Made by a program: the position numbers and the translations under genes. Shown piece by piece: positions 44,217 to 54,929 of a stretch of DNA of 64,000 nucleotides. Numbering within the stretch: the first letter of the stretch is position 1; each line of letters opens with the position of its first letter. The notes under the pieces are model-generated. The model was given only the letters and a program-made list of their open reading frames with translations, did not search any database and was not told the DNA's origin. The stretch is from Paludibacterium sp. (GTDB lineage: Bacteria; Pseudomonadota; Gammaproteobacteria; Burkholderiales; Chromobacteriaceae). Location: positions 1-64,000 of the forward strand of contig NZ_JAFAND010000025.1 in NCBI RefSeq assembly GCF_019232825.1, written 5' to 3'.

Positions 44217-46097
44217 ATGGACTCGGGCGGCATTCGCGCATTCAAGAGCGCCTTGGGCGTTCGGCTCGCCAGTATCGCCTTGCTGCTGGCGTTTTTGGCG
44301 CTTCTGACCTTCGATTTGGCGCGAGACCGGGCCGCGCGCGAACGGGAGTCCGAGCAGCGCGTCGCCGCCGCCAGCCAATATCTCGCCAATCAGCTAAGCG
44401 ACACCCTGCGCGACATCGACTTGGTGTTCGACGCGCTCGGCGACAATCCGCTGGTTGCCGCCCATTTGAACAATCAGCCGCTGTCCCAGCGCGAGCGCGA
44501 CCAACTGCGCCATTTCGTCAGCACCAGCATTGAGCGCATCGCCTATCTGTCGCAGATCCGCATCGTCGACTTTCACTGCGCGCCGGCGTTCAGCAGCCAA
44601 AGCGGGAGGCGCAAATCCCTTCCGGACGATCTGTGCGCCTGGATGCACGAGGAGGGCCGCCGCAACGATATTTTCTTTACCGCCTCGGCCGGCGCGGGCG
44701 GCAACGACGAGATCCTTCATGCCGCGCGGTTGTACGATGCCCAGCATAACGTCATCGGCATGGCCGTGGCGGAGCTGGCGGAAAGCAGCATGCAATCGAT
44801 GTTCGCCAACGCCGCCGCCGGCGAGCGCGGCGAGGTCCTGATTTTTGATCGCTTCCGACACCAGGCCGCCGCCTGGCCGGCCAGGGACAGCGCCGACGCG
44901 CAGCCGGCGGCCGCGCCGCGCCAAATGCTCTGGCAGGAAGACAAACATCAGATCTATCGTGCCGGCGCGAGCAGCGGCCGCACGCCACTGCTCTATAGCG
45001 AACGGCAATTGGACAATTATCCGCTGACCGTGGCGGTCGGGCGGGACACGAGCGCGGACCGCGCCGCCTTCTATTGGCAGCTGGGCAGCGACGTATTGGT
45101 TTGGCTTCTCTTGGCGGTGCTGGTGCGCTGGGGAGCGCGCCAGCAGGTACAGCACCTATGTGTCGGCGAGCGGCTGCTCGCTTGCAGCGAGGCGCTCCAC
45201 GACAGCGAGCAGCGCTGGCGCGGCCTCCTTGCGGCGGTGCCGCTCGGCATCGTGCTGGTGGATACCGAGAGCGAGCACGTGCACTTCGCCAACCCGGCGG
45301 CACGCGCCCTGCTCGACTGGGGAAACCCGGATGACGATTGGCGCGCGGGCGGCACCGACGACCCGCTGCCGCGCTTTCAGCTGCACCCGGTGATTGAATG
45401 GCTGCGCCAAGGCCACTTGGCTCACGATCAAGACATCGAGATCGAACGCGACACGCAGACGCGGCTATGGGTCAGGATCAGCATGCACAATCTGCGGGTA
45501 GAAGGGCGCACGCAGTGCATGATCACGCTAACGGACCGCTCCGAACACTATCGCCTGGCCGAGCGCCTCGCCGATCATCAGCAGCAGCTCGACGCCATGG
45601 CGCGCACCGACATGCTGACCCGCTTGGCCAACCGTAAGTCGGCGGAACAGGCTTTGAGCGGGGAAATTCATCGCAGCCAACGCTACGATCTGCCGTTATC
45701 GCTGGCGTGCTTCGACATCGATCATTTCCACGACTTCAACGAACGCTACGGTCGCCAGGCCGGCGACAACGTCTTGATCGCGGTGGCTAACACGCTGGTC
45801 GATTGCACACGCGCCACCGATGTTTGCGCGCGCATCGCCGACGAGGAGTTCATGGTGGTGTTCACCAATACGTCGATCGACTACGCCTATCAGGTTGTGG
45901 AGCGGATTCGTTGCAAGGTAGCGGCCACGATTTTTCCGTTTGCCGAACATAACGTCACCTTCAGCGGCGGCATCACCTGCTGGCGATTGGGAGACTCGGC
46001 GGAAGCGTTGGCGCAGCGGGCGGAAAATCTGATGAACGACGCCAAGCATGCCGGCGGCAATCAACTGATGTGCGACGAAACATTAGGGCCCCTCTGA
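44217..46097 (+). CDS. Membrane PAS-GGDEF protein with degenerate active site
   Basis: A 626-residue sensor. TM1 is at about 17-33 and TM2 at about 283-302, enclosing a periplasmic sensing domain. A PAS domain (about 320-440) and a GGDEF domain (about 465-622) follow. TDMLTRLANR and FDIDHFHDFNERYG are normal, and the product-binding I-site RATD (532-535) is intact, but the active-site motif reads ADEEF (541-545) where GGDEF is expected. The second Gly is replaced by Asp, so cyclase activity is doubtful; c-di-GMP binding through the I-site is possible. Its 3' end overlaps the Nudix gene. Confidence 0.88.
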   Translation: MDSGGIRAFKSALGVRLASIALLLAFLALLTFDLARDRAARERESEQRVAAASQYLANQLSDTLRDIDLVFDALGDNPLVAAHLNNQPLSQRERDQLRHFVSTSIERIAYLSQIRIVDFHCAPAFSSQSGRRKSLPDDLCAWMHEEGRRNDIFFTASAGAGGNDEILHAARLYDAQHNVIGMAVAELAESSMQSMFANAAAGERGEVLIFDRFRHQAAAWPARDSADAQPAAAPRQMLWQEDKHQIYRAGASSGRTPLLYSERQLDNYPLTVAVGRDTSADRAAFYWQLGSDVLVWLLLAVLVRWGARQQVQHLCVGERLLACSEALHDSEQRWRGLLAAVPLGIVLVDTESEHVHFANPAARALLDWGNPDDDWRAGGTDDPLPRFQLHPVIEWLRQGHLAHDQDIEIERDTQTRLWVRISMHNLRVEGRTQCMITLTDRSEHYRLAERLADHQQQLDAMARTDMLTRLANRKSAEQALSGEIHRSQRYDLPLSLACFDIDHFHDFNERYGRQAGDNVLIAVANTLVDCTRATDVCARIADEEFMVVFTNTSIDYAYQVVERIRCKVAATIFPFAEHNVTFSGGITCWRLGDSAEALAQRAENLMNDAKHAGGNQLMCDETLGPL

Positions 46098-46691
46098 CAG
46101 GGTCAGCGCCAGCAGGTGCAGCATGGCGGCGGTCGCCCCCCAGATGAAATGCTCCTGCCAACTAAGAGACAGATAGAAACCCTTCACGCCGTCGCGCTCA
46201 TAAGCGTGACGCCGATACAAATCGGCGCGCAGCACATGCGCGAGCGGCACCTCGAAAATAGCGGCCACTTCGCCCGGGTGCGGCGTCAAGACCGGCGGCG
46301 CGTCGAGCATGCCCACCACCGGCACCACCGAGAAACGCGTGATGGTGACAAACCGCGGCAACGTGCCCAGCACCCGCACCAGCGCACGGTCGAGGCCGAT
46401 TTCCTCCTCGGCCTCGCGTAGCGCGGTGTCGATGGGTCCCTGGTCCTGCGCCTCCTGCTTGCCGCCGGGGAAACTGACCTGGCCGGCATGCGTGGGCAGA
46501 TCGTCGCTACGGCGCGTCAACAGCACCGTCGGCCCCTCGGGCCGCCAAACAAGGCCAATCAATACCGCGGCGGGACTCGCCGATTCGAACGCATGCCGCG
46601 GCGGCATGGCGTCGTGCCAGCGATCATCCGGCCCGCGCGCGAGCCGATCCGCGATCCATTCGGACGCGGCCGCCCGGTTAGTCGGCAACAT
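46083..46691 (-). CDS. Nudix hydrolase, CoA pyrophosphatase type
   Basis: A 202-residue Nudix enzyme similar to YeaB/NudL-type CoA diphosphatases. The UPF0035-like segment LTRRSDDLPTHAGQVSFPGG runs into the Nudix box, which continues to REAEEEIGL. The family cleaves CoA derivatives. The ATG at 46691 has AAGGA eight bases upstream, inside the last codons of yicG. The 3' end overlaps the convergent sensor gene by 15 bp. Confidence 0.9.
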   Translation of the reverse strand: MLPTNRAAASEWIADRLARGPDDRWHDAMPPRHAFESASPAAVLIGLVWRPEGPTVLLTRRSDDLPTHAGQVSFPGGKQEAQDQGPIDTALREAEEEIGLDRALVRVLGTLPRFVTITRFSVVPVVGMLDAPPVLTPHPGEVAAIFEVPLAHVLRADLYRRHAYERDGVKGFYLSLSWQEHFIWGATAAMLHLLALTLSEGP

Positions 46692-46695
46692 CGTA

Positions 46696-47340
46696 TTATT
46701 CCTTGTCTCCACCCATCCCGATCTTCGGCAGGGTCATATCGCGCCAATGGCCGATCAGGCGAATGGCCAGACCAATGCCAAAGAGCAATTGCAAACTCAA
46801 ATAGTTGACATACACCAGCTGATCCAGCACGAACAGTCCGCCGGCAACCAGGATCGACACGGTGCCATAAAAATCTTCGTGCAGGATGAACGGAATGTCG
46901 TTCACCATCATATCGCGCACCACCCCGCCGCCGACGGCGGTGATGAAGCCGAGCAGCACCACGCCGAAGGCGTTGAGGTCGTACATCAGGCCGACCTGGG
47001 CGCCGGTGATGCTGAACGCCACGAGCCCCAGCGAGTCGGCGACGATAAAAGCGCGGTAAAACGTCTGGCTCTCGCGCTTGTGCAATCCGGTCAGCCAGGA
47101 CAGCAGCAGCGTGATGGCAATGATGACGACGTTGGTATAATCGTAGAACACCAACGGCACGCGGTGAACCAGCACGTCGCGCATGATCCCGCCGCCGATG
47201 CCGGTCAAGAGCGCGACAATCAGGATGCCCAACAGATCCAGGCGTTTTTTCACGCCCACCAGGTAACCGGAAAAGGCAAAGGCCACGGTGCCGATGGCCG
47301 AGATCCATTCCATTAAATTCAAACGGCTTGCTGTATCCAT
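46696..47340 (-). CDS. yicG: YicG/UPF0126-family membrane protein
   Basis: A 214-residue protein with two repeats of three to four hydrophobic segments, each with a GGGxxRD motif (GGGIMRDVLVHRVP and GGGVVRDMMVNDIP). Such proteins have a TRIC-channel-like fold; transport of glycine or cations has been proposed. The start at 47340 is chosen as the first ATG. Its stop lies 5 bp before the Nudix start. Confidence 0.88.
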   Translation of the reverse strand: MDTASRLNLMEWISAIGTVAFAFSGYLVGVKKRLDLLGILIVALLTGIGGGIMRDVLVHRVPLVFYDYTNVVIIAITLLLSWLTGLHKRESQTFYRAFIVADSLGLVAFSITGAQVGLMYDLNAFGVVLLGFITAVGGGVVRDMMVNDIPFILHEDFYGTVSILVAGGLFVLDQLVYVNYLSLQLLFGIGLAIRLIGHWRDMTLPKIGMGGDKE

Positions 47341-47373
47341 TTTTCTAATTTGATTTGAGCTGTGCAACGAACA

Positions 47374-47403
47374 TGAAAAAACGCCAGGTGTCGACCTGGC
47401 GTT
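47374..47403 (-). terminator. Terminator of rho
   Basis: AACGCCAGGT pairs with ACCTGGCGTT around GTCG; on the minus strand the stem is followed by a T run. It lies about 20 bp after the rho stop. Confidence 0.9.
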
Positions 47404-47423
47404 GAGGGAAACGCTTGCTTGCC

Positions 47424-48680
<1,257 letters not shown>

Positions 48681-48793
48681 AGCAGCCGGTTTCGACTCGA
48701 ATACGATTGGCGAGGGAGATTGTGATGTGGAAGCAGATACGACACGGGCGACTTCCGCCGCCCGCTTAAAGAATTCAGCCGAGAATAAACACT

Positions 48794-49120
48794 TTAAATG
48801 TGACTGTCAACAAAAGACGTCAATTGCCCTTTGGCCAGTGCGCCGACCTTGGTCGCCACCACGTTGCCGTCCTTGAACAGCATCAGCGTCGGGATGCCGC
48901 GAATGCCGTATTTCGGCGGCGTCTGCTCGTTTTGATCGATATTGAGCTTGACCACTTTCAGCCGGCCGTCGTACTCCTTGGCCACGTCCTCCAGGATCGG
49001 CGCAATCATCTTACATGGGCCGCACCACTCGGCCCAGTAGTCGACCAGCACCGGCAGATCGGCCTTCAGGACATCTTGTTCGAAAGAGTTGTCGGTCACG
49101 TGCAGAATCAGATCACTCAT
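48794..49120 (-). CDS. trxA: Thioredoxin 1
   Basis: Disulfide reductase of 108 residues with the active site WCGPCK (Cys33, Cys36) and the cis-proline segment RGIPTLMLF. It supplies reducing power to ribonucleotide reductase and others. trxA-rho order is conserved across proteobacteria. It is divergent from fabI, with about 190 bp between. Confidence 0.98.
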   Translation of the reverse strand: MSDLILHVTDNSFEQDVLKADLPVLVDYWAEWCGPCKMIAPILEDVAKEYDGRLKVVKLNIDQNEQTPPKYGIRGIPTLMLFKDGNVVATKVGALAKGQLTSFVDSHI

Positions 49121-49274
49121 GGTTTGGCTCTCTACTTATGTCTATTTGATGCAGAAATGGTAGCAAGCCAACCCGGAGGGGGCAACCCTGGCCGCAGTAT
49201 GGCCGAATACCATGCAAGATAGATTTTTTCGGCTGTCCTACAATTTGGCCGCTGCCCTTCAGGCGGCGCTTAGG

Positions 49275-49280
49275 TATAAT
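49275..49280 (+). promoter_or_regulatory. -10 element ahead of fabI
   Basis: Exact TATAAT, 32 bp before the fabI start; AAGGA follows as ribosome site. No clear -35 is seen at 17 bp (TTCAGG is closer). Confidence 0.5.
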
Positions 49281-49312
49281 GGCACGCTACATTTAGCTAA
49301 TAAGGACTGACG

Positions 49313-50101
49313 ATGGGTTTTCTGCAAGGAAAGAAAATTCTGATCACTGGCATGATCTCCAACCGATCCATCGCCTATGGTATCGCCCAGGCCTGTCATC
49401 GTGAAGGCGCCGAGCTGGCCTTTACCTATGTCGTCGACAAGCTGGAAGAACGCGTGCGCGACATGGCCGCCGAATTCGGCAGCAAGCAGGTTTACCGTTG
49501 CGACGTGCAAAACGACGCCGAGATCACGCAGCTGTTCGTCGATCTGAACAAAGATTGGGACGGCCTGGACGGCCTGGTGCACGCCATCGCCTTCGCGCCG
49601 CGCGAAGCGCTCGACGGCGACTTCCTCGACGCGCTGACGCGCGAGGCGTTCCAGATTTCGCATGACGTTTCCGCCTACAGTTTCCCGGCGCTGGCCAAGG
49701 CGGCGCGTCCGATGATGCAGGGCCGCAAGGCGGCGCTGTTGACGCTGTCCTACCTCGGCGCGGTGCGCGCCATCCCCAACTACAACGTGATGGGTCTGGC
49801 CAAGGCCAGCCTGGAAGCCGCCGTGCGTTTCATGGCGAGCGCGCTCGGCCGCGACGGCATTCGCGTCAACGGCATCTCCGCCGGCCCGATCAAAACGCTG
49901 GCCGCCTCGGGCATCCGCGATTTCTCCAAGCTCTTGCACCACGTCGCGCAGGAATCGTCGCTGCGCCGCAACGTGACCACCGAGGAGGTCGGCAATGCCG
50001 CCGCCTTCCTGCTGTCGGACCTGGCCTCGGGCATCACCGGTGAAATCACGTACGTCGACGCCGGCTACAATATCAACGCGCTCAACGTGCACGAAGACTG
50101 A
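49313..50101 (+). CDS. fabI: Enoyl-ACP reductase (NADH)
   Basis: Last reduction of each fatty-acid elongation cycle, and the target of triclosan-type inhibitors. The 262-residue SDR protein has [15 protein letters not shown] at the nucleotide site, Tyr147 in TLSYLGA, and Tyr157/Lys164 in the Y-x6-K catalytic pair. Length matches E. coli FabI. It stands alone with a strong terminator shared with the efflux operon that converges on it. Confidence 0.97.
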   Translation: MGFLQGKKILITGMISNRSIAYGIAQACHREGAELAFTYVVDKLEERVRDMAAEFGSKQVYRCDVQNDAEITQLFVDLNKDWDGLDGLVHAIAFAPREALDGDFLDALTREAFQISHDVSAYSFPALAKAARPMMQGRKAALLTLSYLGAVRAIPNYNVMGLAKASLEAAVRFMASALGRDGIRVNGISAGPIKTLAASGIRDFSKLLHHVAQESSLRRNVTTEEVGNAAAFLLSDLASGITGEITYVDAGYNINALNVHED

Positions 50102-50117
50102 TCCGTCTTACCGTCGC

Positions 50118-50151
50118 AAAAAAGACTCGGCCCATGGCCGAGTCTTTTTTT
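50118..50151. terminator. Bidirectional terminator between fabI and emrB
   Basis: AAAAAAGACTCGG pairs with CCGAGTCTTTTTT around a short CATGG-containing loop. It lies between the two convergent stops. Confidence 0.92.
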
Positions 50152-50164
50152 ATGCCCGCGCGGA

Positions 50165-51706
50165 TCAGTGCCCGCCGGCGCCGGAAGGCGCGCCGAACGG
50201 CGGCCGCGTCTGCCAAATCACTGCGATCAGGCAGAAGAACAGGACGGCGATGCCCCAGAACAGCTCGCTGGTGGCGAACATGGCGCTCTGCTGATGCACG
50301 AGGTTGCCGATGTAGCGCCAAGCGCCATCGCCCTGTATCCCCGCCACCTGCCCCAGCTGCGACAGATAATGGTCGGCCTCGACGCTGTTGGGCGTGATGT
50401 TCTCCCATAGCCGCACCTCGTGCATCTGCGTTCGATGGTCCCACAGGGTGATGACGATGGAGGTGCCGATGCTGCCCGACAAGGAGCGGAAGAAATTGGA
50501 CAACCCCGAGGCCGCCGCCAAGCGCCGCGGCTCGATGCCCGACAGGATGATCTGGTTGATCGGCACGAAGAAACAGGCGGTCGCCACCCCCTGCACCAGC
50601 CGCGGCAACATCAGTTCGCCGATCGACACGTCCAAGGTCATGCGCGAGAACCACCAGGTGGTCCAGGCGAACACCACAAACGCCAGCGTCGAGAACACGC
50701 GCAGATCGAGGCGGTGCATGAAGCGCCCCAACAGCGGCGAACACACCAGCGCCAGAATGCCGACCGGCGCCGTGGCGACCCCGGCCCAGGTCGAGGTATA
50801 GCCCATCACCGTCTGCAGCCATAACGGCAACAGCACCGTCATGCCGAAGAAGCTCATGAAGCCCAGCGCCAGCGACAGCACGCCGAAACGGAAATTGCGG
50901 TATTTGAACAGCGTCAGGTCCACCAGCGGATGCGCGTCGTCCAATTCCCAGATCACCAGGAAGGTCAGCGCGACAATCGCCAGGACGCTCAAGGTGGTGA
51001 TGACGTTGGAGTTGAACCAATCGAGGTCGTTGCCGTTGTCCAGCATCAGCTGCAGGCTGCCGACGCCGACCACCAGCAGTACCAGCCCCACCGCGTCGAA
51101 CGGCACCTTGACCGTCGGGGTGTCGTGCTTGTGCAGCAACGTCCACGTGGTCATGGCGGCGAACACGCCGACCGGCGCGTTGATATAGAAGATCCACGGC
51201 CAGCTCAGATTATCGGTGATATAGCCGCCCAACAGCGGGCCGAAGATCGGCGCCACCACCACGGTCATCGACCACAACGCCATGGCCATGCCGCGTTTCT
51301 GCGGCGGATAGTTGGACAACAGCAGCGTCTGCGACAGCGGCACCATCGGCCCGGACACAAGCCCCTGTAAAAAGCGGAATCCCACCAGCATCGGCAGGCT
51401 GGTGGCGAAGCCGCACAAGGCGGACGCCAGCGTGAACAGCACCACCGCCGTGACGAAGGTGCGCACCTCGCCGTAGCGGCGCGCGATCCAGCCGGTAATC
51501 GGCACCACGATCGCCGCGGCCAAGCTATAGGACGTAATCACCCAGGTGCCGTCGCTGGCGCTGGCGCCCAGGTTGCCGGCGATGGTCGGCACCGCCACGT
51601 TGGCGATCGAGGTATCCAGTACCTCCATGAAGGTTCCCAAGGACATCGCCACCGTGAGCAGCGCGAGCCCCCCCGGCGTCAAGCGATGGGCGGCGAGTTC
51701 TGTCAT
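50165..51706 (-). CDS. emrB: DHA2-family drug efflux transporter (EmrB-like)
   Basis: A 513-residue major facilitator protein with 14 predicted helices. Family motifs include EVLDTSIANVAVPTIAG near residue 28 and motif C-like GPLLGGYITDN. It pumps drugs or amphipathic acids through the adaptor and outer-membrane channel encoded upstream. Its ATG overlaps the stop of emrA. It is the last gene of marR-omf-emrA-emrB. Confidence 0.93.
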   Translation of the reverse strand: MTELAAHRLTPGGLALLTVAMSLGTFMEVLDTSIANVAVPTIAGNLGASASDGTWVITSYSLAAAIVVPITGWIARRYGEVRTFVTAVVLFTLASALCGFATSLPMLVGFRFLQGLVSGPMVPLSQTLLLSNYPPQKRGMAMALWSMTVVVAPIFGPLLGGYITDNLSWPWIFYINAPVGVFAAMTTWTLLHKHDTPTVKVPFDAVGLVLLVVGVGSLQLMLDNGNDLDWFNSNVITTLSVLAIVALTFLVIWELDDAHPLVDLTLFKYRNFRFGVLSLALGFMSFFGMTVLLPLWLQTVMGYTSTWAGVATAPVGILALVCSPLLGRFMHRLDLRVFSTLAFVVFAWTTWWFSRMTLDVSIGELMLPRLVQGVATACFFVPINQIILSGIEPRRLAAASGLSNFFRSLSGSIGTSIVITLWDHRTQMHEVRLWENITPNSVEADHYLSQLGQVAGIQGDGAWRYIGNLVHQQSAMFATSELFWGIAVLFFCLIAVIWQTRPPFGAPSGAGGH

Positions 51707-52863
51707 GGCGCGCTCCCTGCCTCGCGCGCCACGATAGCGTCGGCCTGATGCTCGGCGGTCGCCAGTTGCGCAGCGAACACCGGCGTGCTCAAGACCACGT
51801 TAGGCAGCGGCAGCGCCGCGTCAACACGGCCGTCGCGATGGTGCGTATCGACTTCGACCTCCGCCGACAAGCCGACCCGTAGCGGATGGGCGGCGAGCTC
51901 GCGCGGATCGAGCGCCACACGCACCGGCACCCGCTGCACCACCTTGATCCAGTTGCCGGTGGCGTTTTGCGCCGGCAAGAGCGAGAAGGCGCCGCCGGAC
52001 CCCGCCGACATGCTCGCCACCGTGCCGTGATAGGTCACGCGACCGCCATACAGATCGACGTTCACCGACACCGGTTGACCGACGCGGATATTGTGCAATT
52101 GCGGTTCCTTGAAATTGGCGTCGATCCAGGCCGCCTGCAGCGGCACCACCGCCATCAGCGCGCTGCCGGGCGCCACCCGTTGCCCGACCTGCACGCTGCG
52201 CCGGGCCACATAGCCGTCAACCGGGGCGGGAATCTGATTGCGCAGCACGTTGAGCGTCGCCTGAATATAGGCGGCGCGCGCGCGCATCACGCTAGGGTGC
52301 TGGCGCAAGACGGCCCCGGCAACTGCCGCGCGCGCCTGATCCAGCTGACGCTCGGCCACCAGCAGGGCATTCTGGTCGCTCTGGACGGCATCGCGAGCAT
52401 GGGCCAGCTCCTCCTGCGATACCGACTCCCCCACCGGCAAGGCTTGGCGGCGCGAGAGGTCGCCCTGCGCCCGCGTCAGATCGCTCTGGCGTTGGGCCAC
52501 GGTCGCCTCGGCGGCCGCCACCGCCACATAGGCGCCGCGCACTTGGCGCACGGTTTCGCCCAGTTGCGCTGCGCTCAGCGCTTGGGCCGTCTGCGCGTCG
52601 GCGCCGTCGAGCGTGACCAGCGGCTGGCCGGCGCGCACCGGCTGATTGTCGTCCGCGCCGAGCGCGGTGACGGTGCCGGTGACCTGGGTGTTGACGTACA
52701 CCATGTTGGCATTGACGTAGGCGTCGTCGGTGCTTTCGGCGTATTGGCCAAACAGCAGATACCAACCGCCATAGCCGAGGCCGATGGCCCCGAACACGGC
52801 GGCGGCGATGGTCAGCTTACGTCGACGGTTGTTGCCGTCCGGCTGCGAAATGGCTTCACTCAT
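51703..52863 (-). CDS. emrA: Periplasmic adaptor (EmrA-like membrane fusion protein)
   Basis: A 386-residue HlyD/EmrA adaptor. A single helix at about 18-38 anchors it; TDDAYVNANMVYVNTQVTG starts the biotinyl-lipoyl part, followed by a helical hairpin of about 100 residues and a barrel. It joins the pump to the outer-membrane channel. The start at 52863 has AAGGAG upstream and overlaps the end of the channel gene by eight bases. Confidence 0.93.
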   Translation of the reverse strand: MSEAISQPDGNNRRRKLTIAAAVFGAIGLGYGGWYLLFGQYAESTDDAYVNANMVYVNTQVTGTVTALGADDNQPVRAGQPLVTLDGADAQTAQALSAAQLGETVRQVRGAYVAVAAAEATVAQRQSDLTRAQGDLSRRQALPVGESVSQEELAHARDAVQSDQNALLVAERQLDQARAAVAGAVLRQHPSVMRARAAYIQATLNVLRNQIPAPVDGYVARRSVQVGQRVAPGSALMAVVPLQAAWIDANFKEPQLHNIRVGQPVSVNVDLYGGRVTYHGTVASMSAGSGGAFSLLPAQNATGNWIKVVQRVPVRVALDPRELAAHPLRVGLSAEVEVDTHHRDGRVDAALPLPNVVLSTPVFAAQLATAEHQADAIVAREAGSAP

Positions 52864-54313
52864 GGTTCTTTGCTCCTTCTCGTTGGACGGCGGCCATGCT
52901 GTCGCGGTCGTAGCCGCCACCCAAGGCACGACTCAGGTCGATCTGAGCCATCAGCGTTTGTTCCTGTCGATCGATATCCTCAATGCGCACGTTGAGCCAA
53001 GCCAAACGAGCTTGCTGCACGTCGCGCTGGTCGGCGAGCCCCGCCGCCTGGCGCGCCATCGCGTTGACGACGTTGCGCTCGCGCGCCGCCAGTTGATGAC
53101 GCAGCGCCGGCCATTGATCCTGACTGCCCTGCAAACGCAGCATGGCGTCGTTCACTTCCTTGACGGCATCGGTCACGGCCTGATCGTAATCGGCCACGGC
53201 CAGGGCGGCGGCGGCGCGCTGGCTATCCAGCATCGAGCGCAACCGGCCGGCATCGAACAGCGGCAAATGCAGCGCCGGCGTCACCGCCTGCTCGCGGCTC
53301 GCGCTATGCAGCAGCGTGTCCATTTGCAAACTGTTCAAGCCGATGAACGCGCTTAGACTAAAATCCGGATAGAACGCGGCGCGCGCCGAATCCACATCGG
53401 CCAGCGCGGCCTCGACACGGTCACGGGCCGCCACGACGTCCGGCCGCCACGCCAGCCGGTCAAGCGACAAGCCGCCGGGCAAGCGGATCTCGTCGGCGGG
53501 CAAGGCTTGCGCCTGCAATACCGGCAGCGGCGTTTCCGGCCCCAAGAGCGCGTGCAATTGGTTTTGCAGCAACAGCGTCCGCGTTCGTAGCGCCACGAGA
53601 TTCTGCCGTGGCGCCTCGGCGTTGGCGTACAGCGGCTGAACGTCGTCTTGGCTGGCGATGCCGGTGCCGGCCCGCGCCGCAGTCACCGCCAAGAGGCGCT
53701 GTTGAGCCGTGGCGATGTCCTGGGTCAGCGCCAGCCGCTGTTGAGCCGCCTGCCACTGGAAGTAAACCGTGGCCACGCTGGCTGACAAGGTAAGTGCCGC
53801 CGCAGCGCCATCGGCACGCGCCGCAGCCTCGCGGCCGAGCGCGCCTTCCAGCGCCTTGCGATGGCGGCCCCAGAAGTCGAAATCGTAGGCGAAGTCCAGG
53901 TGCAGCAGGCCGCTGTTGCGGTAATTGCCGGCCACCGGCGGCGGATAGATCGACGTCTGACTATATAGCTGGCGCGAGGCGCTCGCGTTGGCCGACAGGC
54001 TGGCGCCCCCCTCGGCGTCGGCTTCGCCTGCCGCGGCCCGCGCCGCGCGCACGCGAGCCTCTGCGCGGGCCATGCTGGGCGAACCCTCTAGTGCCTGAGC
54101 GATCAAGCGATCGAGTTGCGCATCGTGATAGCGCGACCACCAGTCGAGCCGGGGCGCGGCGGCGTCGCCATGCAGCATGAAATCGGCCTGCCCCGCCTGG
54201 ACGAGACGGGGCGCCGGGTCGGGCGCCGGCAGCGAGGCACAACCGCTGACGCAGAGCAGCGTCAGCACGGCGAGCCAACGGCCACACCATTCATTGATAA
54301 ATAGATAGTTCAT
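52856..54313 (-). CDS. Outer-membrane efflux lipoprotein (NodT/OprM type)
   Basis: A 485-residue TolC-like channel of the NodT lipoprotein class. The signal ends in the lipobox CVSGC (Cys25). Two OEP repeats with long helices follow, and SLDRLAWRPDVVAARDRVEAA is the typical segment between them. It completes the tripartite pump. Its start codon lies inside an ATAGTT/AACTAT dyad, a likely operator of the MarR protein encoded just upstream. Confidence 0.92.
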   Translation of the reverse strand: MNYLFINEWCGRWLAVLTLLCVSGCASLPAPDPAPRLVQAGQADFMLHGDAAAPRLDWWSRYHDAQLDRLIAQALEGSPSMARAEARVRAARAAAGEADAEGGASLSANASASRQLYSQTSIYPPPVAGNYRNSGLLHLDFAYDFDFWGRHRKALEGALGREAAARADGAAAALTLSASVATVYFQWQAAQQRLALTQDIATAQQRLLAVTAARAGTGIASQDDVQPLYANAEAPRQNLVALRTRTLLLQNQLHALLGPETPLPVLQAQALPADEIRLPGGLSLDRLAWRPDVVAARDRVEAALADVDSARAAFYPDFSLSAFIGLNSLQMDTLLHSASREQAVTPALHLPLFDAGRLRSMLDSQRAAAALAVADYDQAVTDAVKEVNDAMLRLQGSQDQWPALRHQLAARERNVVNAMARQAAGLADQRDVQQARLAWLNVRIEDIDRQEQTLMAQIDLSRALGGGYDRDSMAAVQREGAKNHE

Positions 54314-54324
54314 TTTTCAACTAT
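54305..54324 (-). promoter_or_regulatory. Dyad over the start of the efflux channel gene
   Basis: ATAGTT and AACTAT are separated by eight bases that contain the start codon. MarR proteins bind dyads of this size, so autoregulation of the pump genes is plausible. Confidence 0.4.
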
Positions 54325-54335
54325 TCACCTAAATA

Positions 54336-54361
54336 AATTGGCATGGATTTACATGCCAATT
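54336..54361 (-). promoter_or_regulatory. Perfect 10-bp dyad between marR and efflux genes
   Basis: AATTGGCATG mirrors CATGCCAATT across six bases, three bases past the marR stop. On the minus strand TTATTTAGG follows, so it may act as a weak terminator or attenuator, or as a repressor site. Confidence 0.6.
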
Positions 54362-54364
54362 GGG

Positions 54365-54877
54365 TTAAAGCAATGAATCCAGATGACGGTTCAGTCGGCT
54401 CAACAGCCGAGCCAGTTGCGTTTTCTCTGCCTGGTCAAAAATCTCGAAAGTCCGCTCGATATGTATCTTGGATTGCGGCTGCAGCGCGGTGATCAGCGCG
54501 CGTCCGGCATCGCTGAGCGACAAATTCACCCGCCGACGGTCTTGCGGGTCAGGCAGGCGTTGGATGAATCCCCTTTTCACCAGATCGTCGCAAATGCGCG
54601 TCATATTGGCGCGCGTCTCGCCGATCATCGACGCCAGTTCGGACGGGTTGAGACATTGCCGGCTGGTGCCGAGCAACATCATCAAGCCGATATAGCTATT
54701 GCTGTTGAGGCCATACGGTTCCAACCGCTGCGACAACATATGCATCAGCTTGGTGGTGCTCAGTCGCAACAGCACGGCGATTTCCTTATCGCCCAACGGC
54801 TCGCCGGCAACCAGTTGATGGGCCCGGGCGGCGCTGTCGAGCACCTCGTCTTGAGGCAATGGTGCAATTTGATTCAT
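54365..54877 (-). CDS. MarR-family repressor
   Basis: A 170-residue winged-helix regulator with NPSELASMIGETRANMTRI as recognition region and DPQDRRRVNLSLSDAG in the wing, the standard MarR pattern. It heads an operon with a tripartite pump, similar to FarR- or EmrR-controlled systems, so it probably represses the pump until a substrate binds. No ribosome site precedes the ATG (see the promoter entry). Confidence 0.93.
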   Translation of the reverse strand: MNQIAPLPQDEVLDSAARAHQLVAGEPLGDKEIAVLLRLSTTKLMHMLSQRLEPYGLNSNSYIGLMMLLGTSRQCLNPSELASMIGETRANMTRICDDLVKRGFIQRLPDPQDRRRVNLSLSDAGRALITALQPQSKIHIERTFEIFDQAEKTQLARLLSRLNRHLDSLL

Positions 54878-54883
54878 AAATTA

Positions 54884-54912
54884 ATAGTACATTATTCAAT
54901 CAAATCACACAA
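54884..54912 (-). promoter_or_regulatory. marR promoter giving a leaderless transcript
   Basis: Minus strand: TTGTGT, 17 bases, TACTAT, then six bases to the marR ATG. Transcription should start at or within two bases of the ATG, so the mRNA would have no leader and no ribosome site. Confidence 0.55.
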
Positions 54913-54929
54913 GGTCGCTCTACCACACC

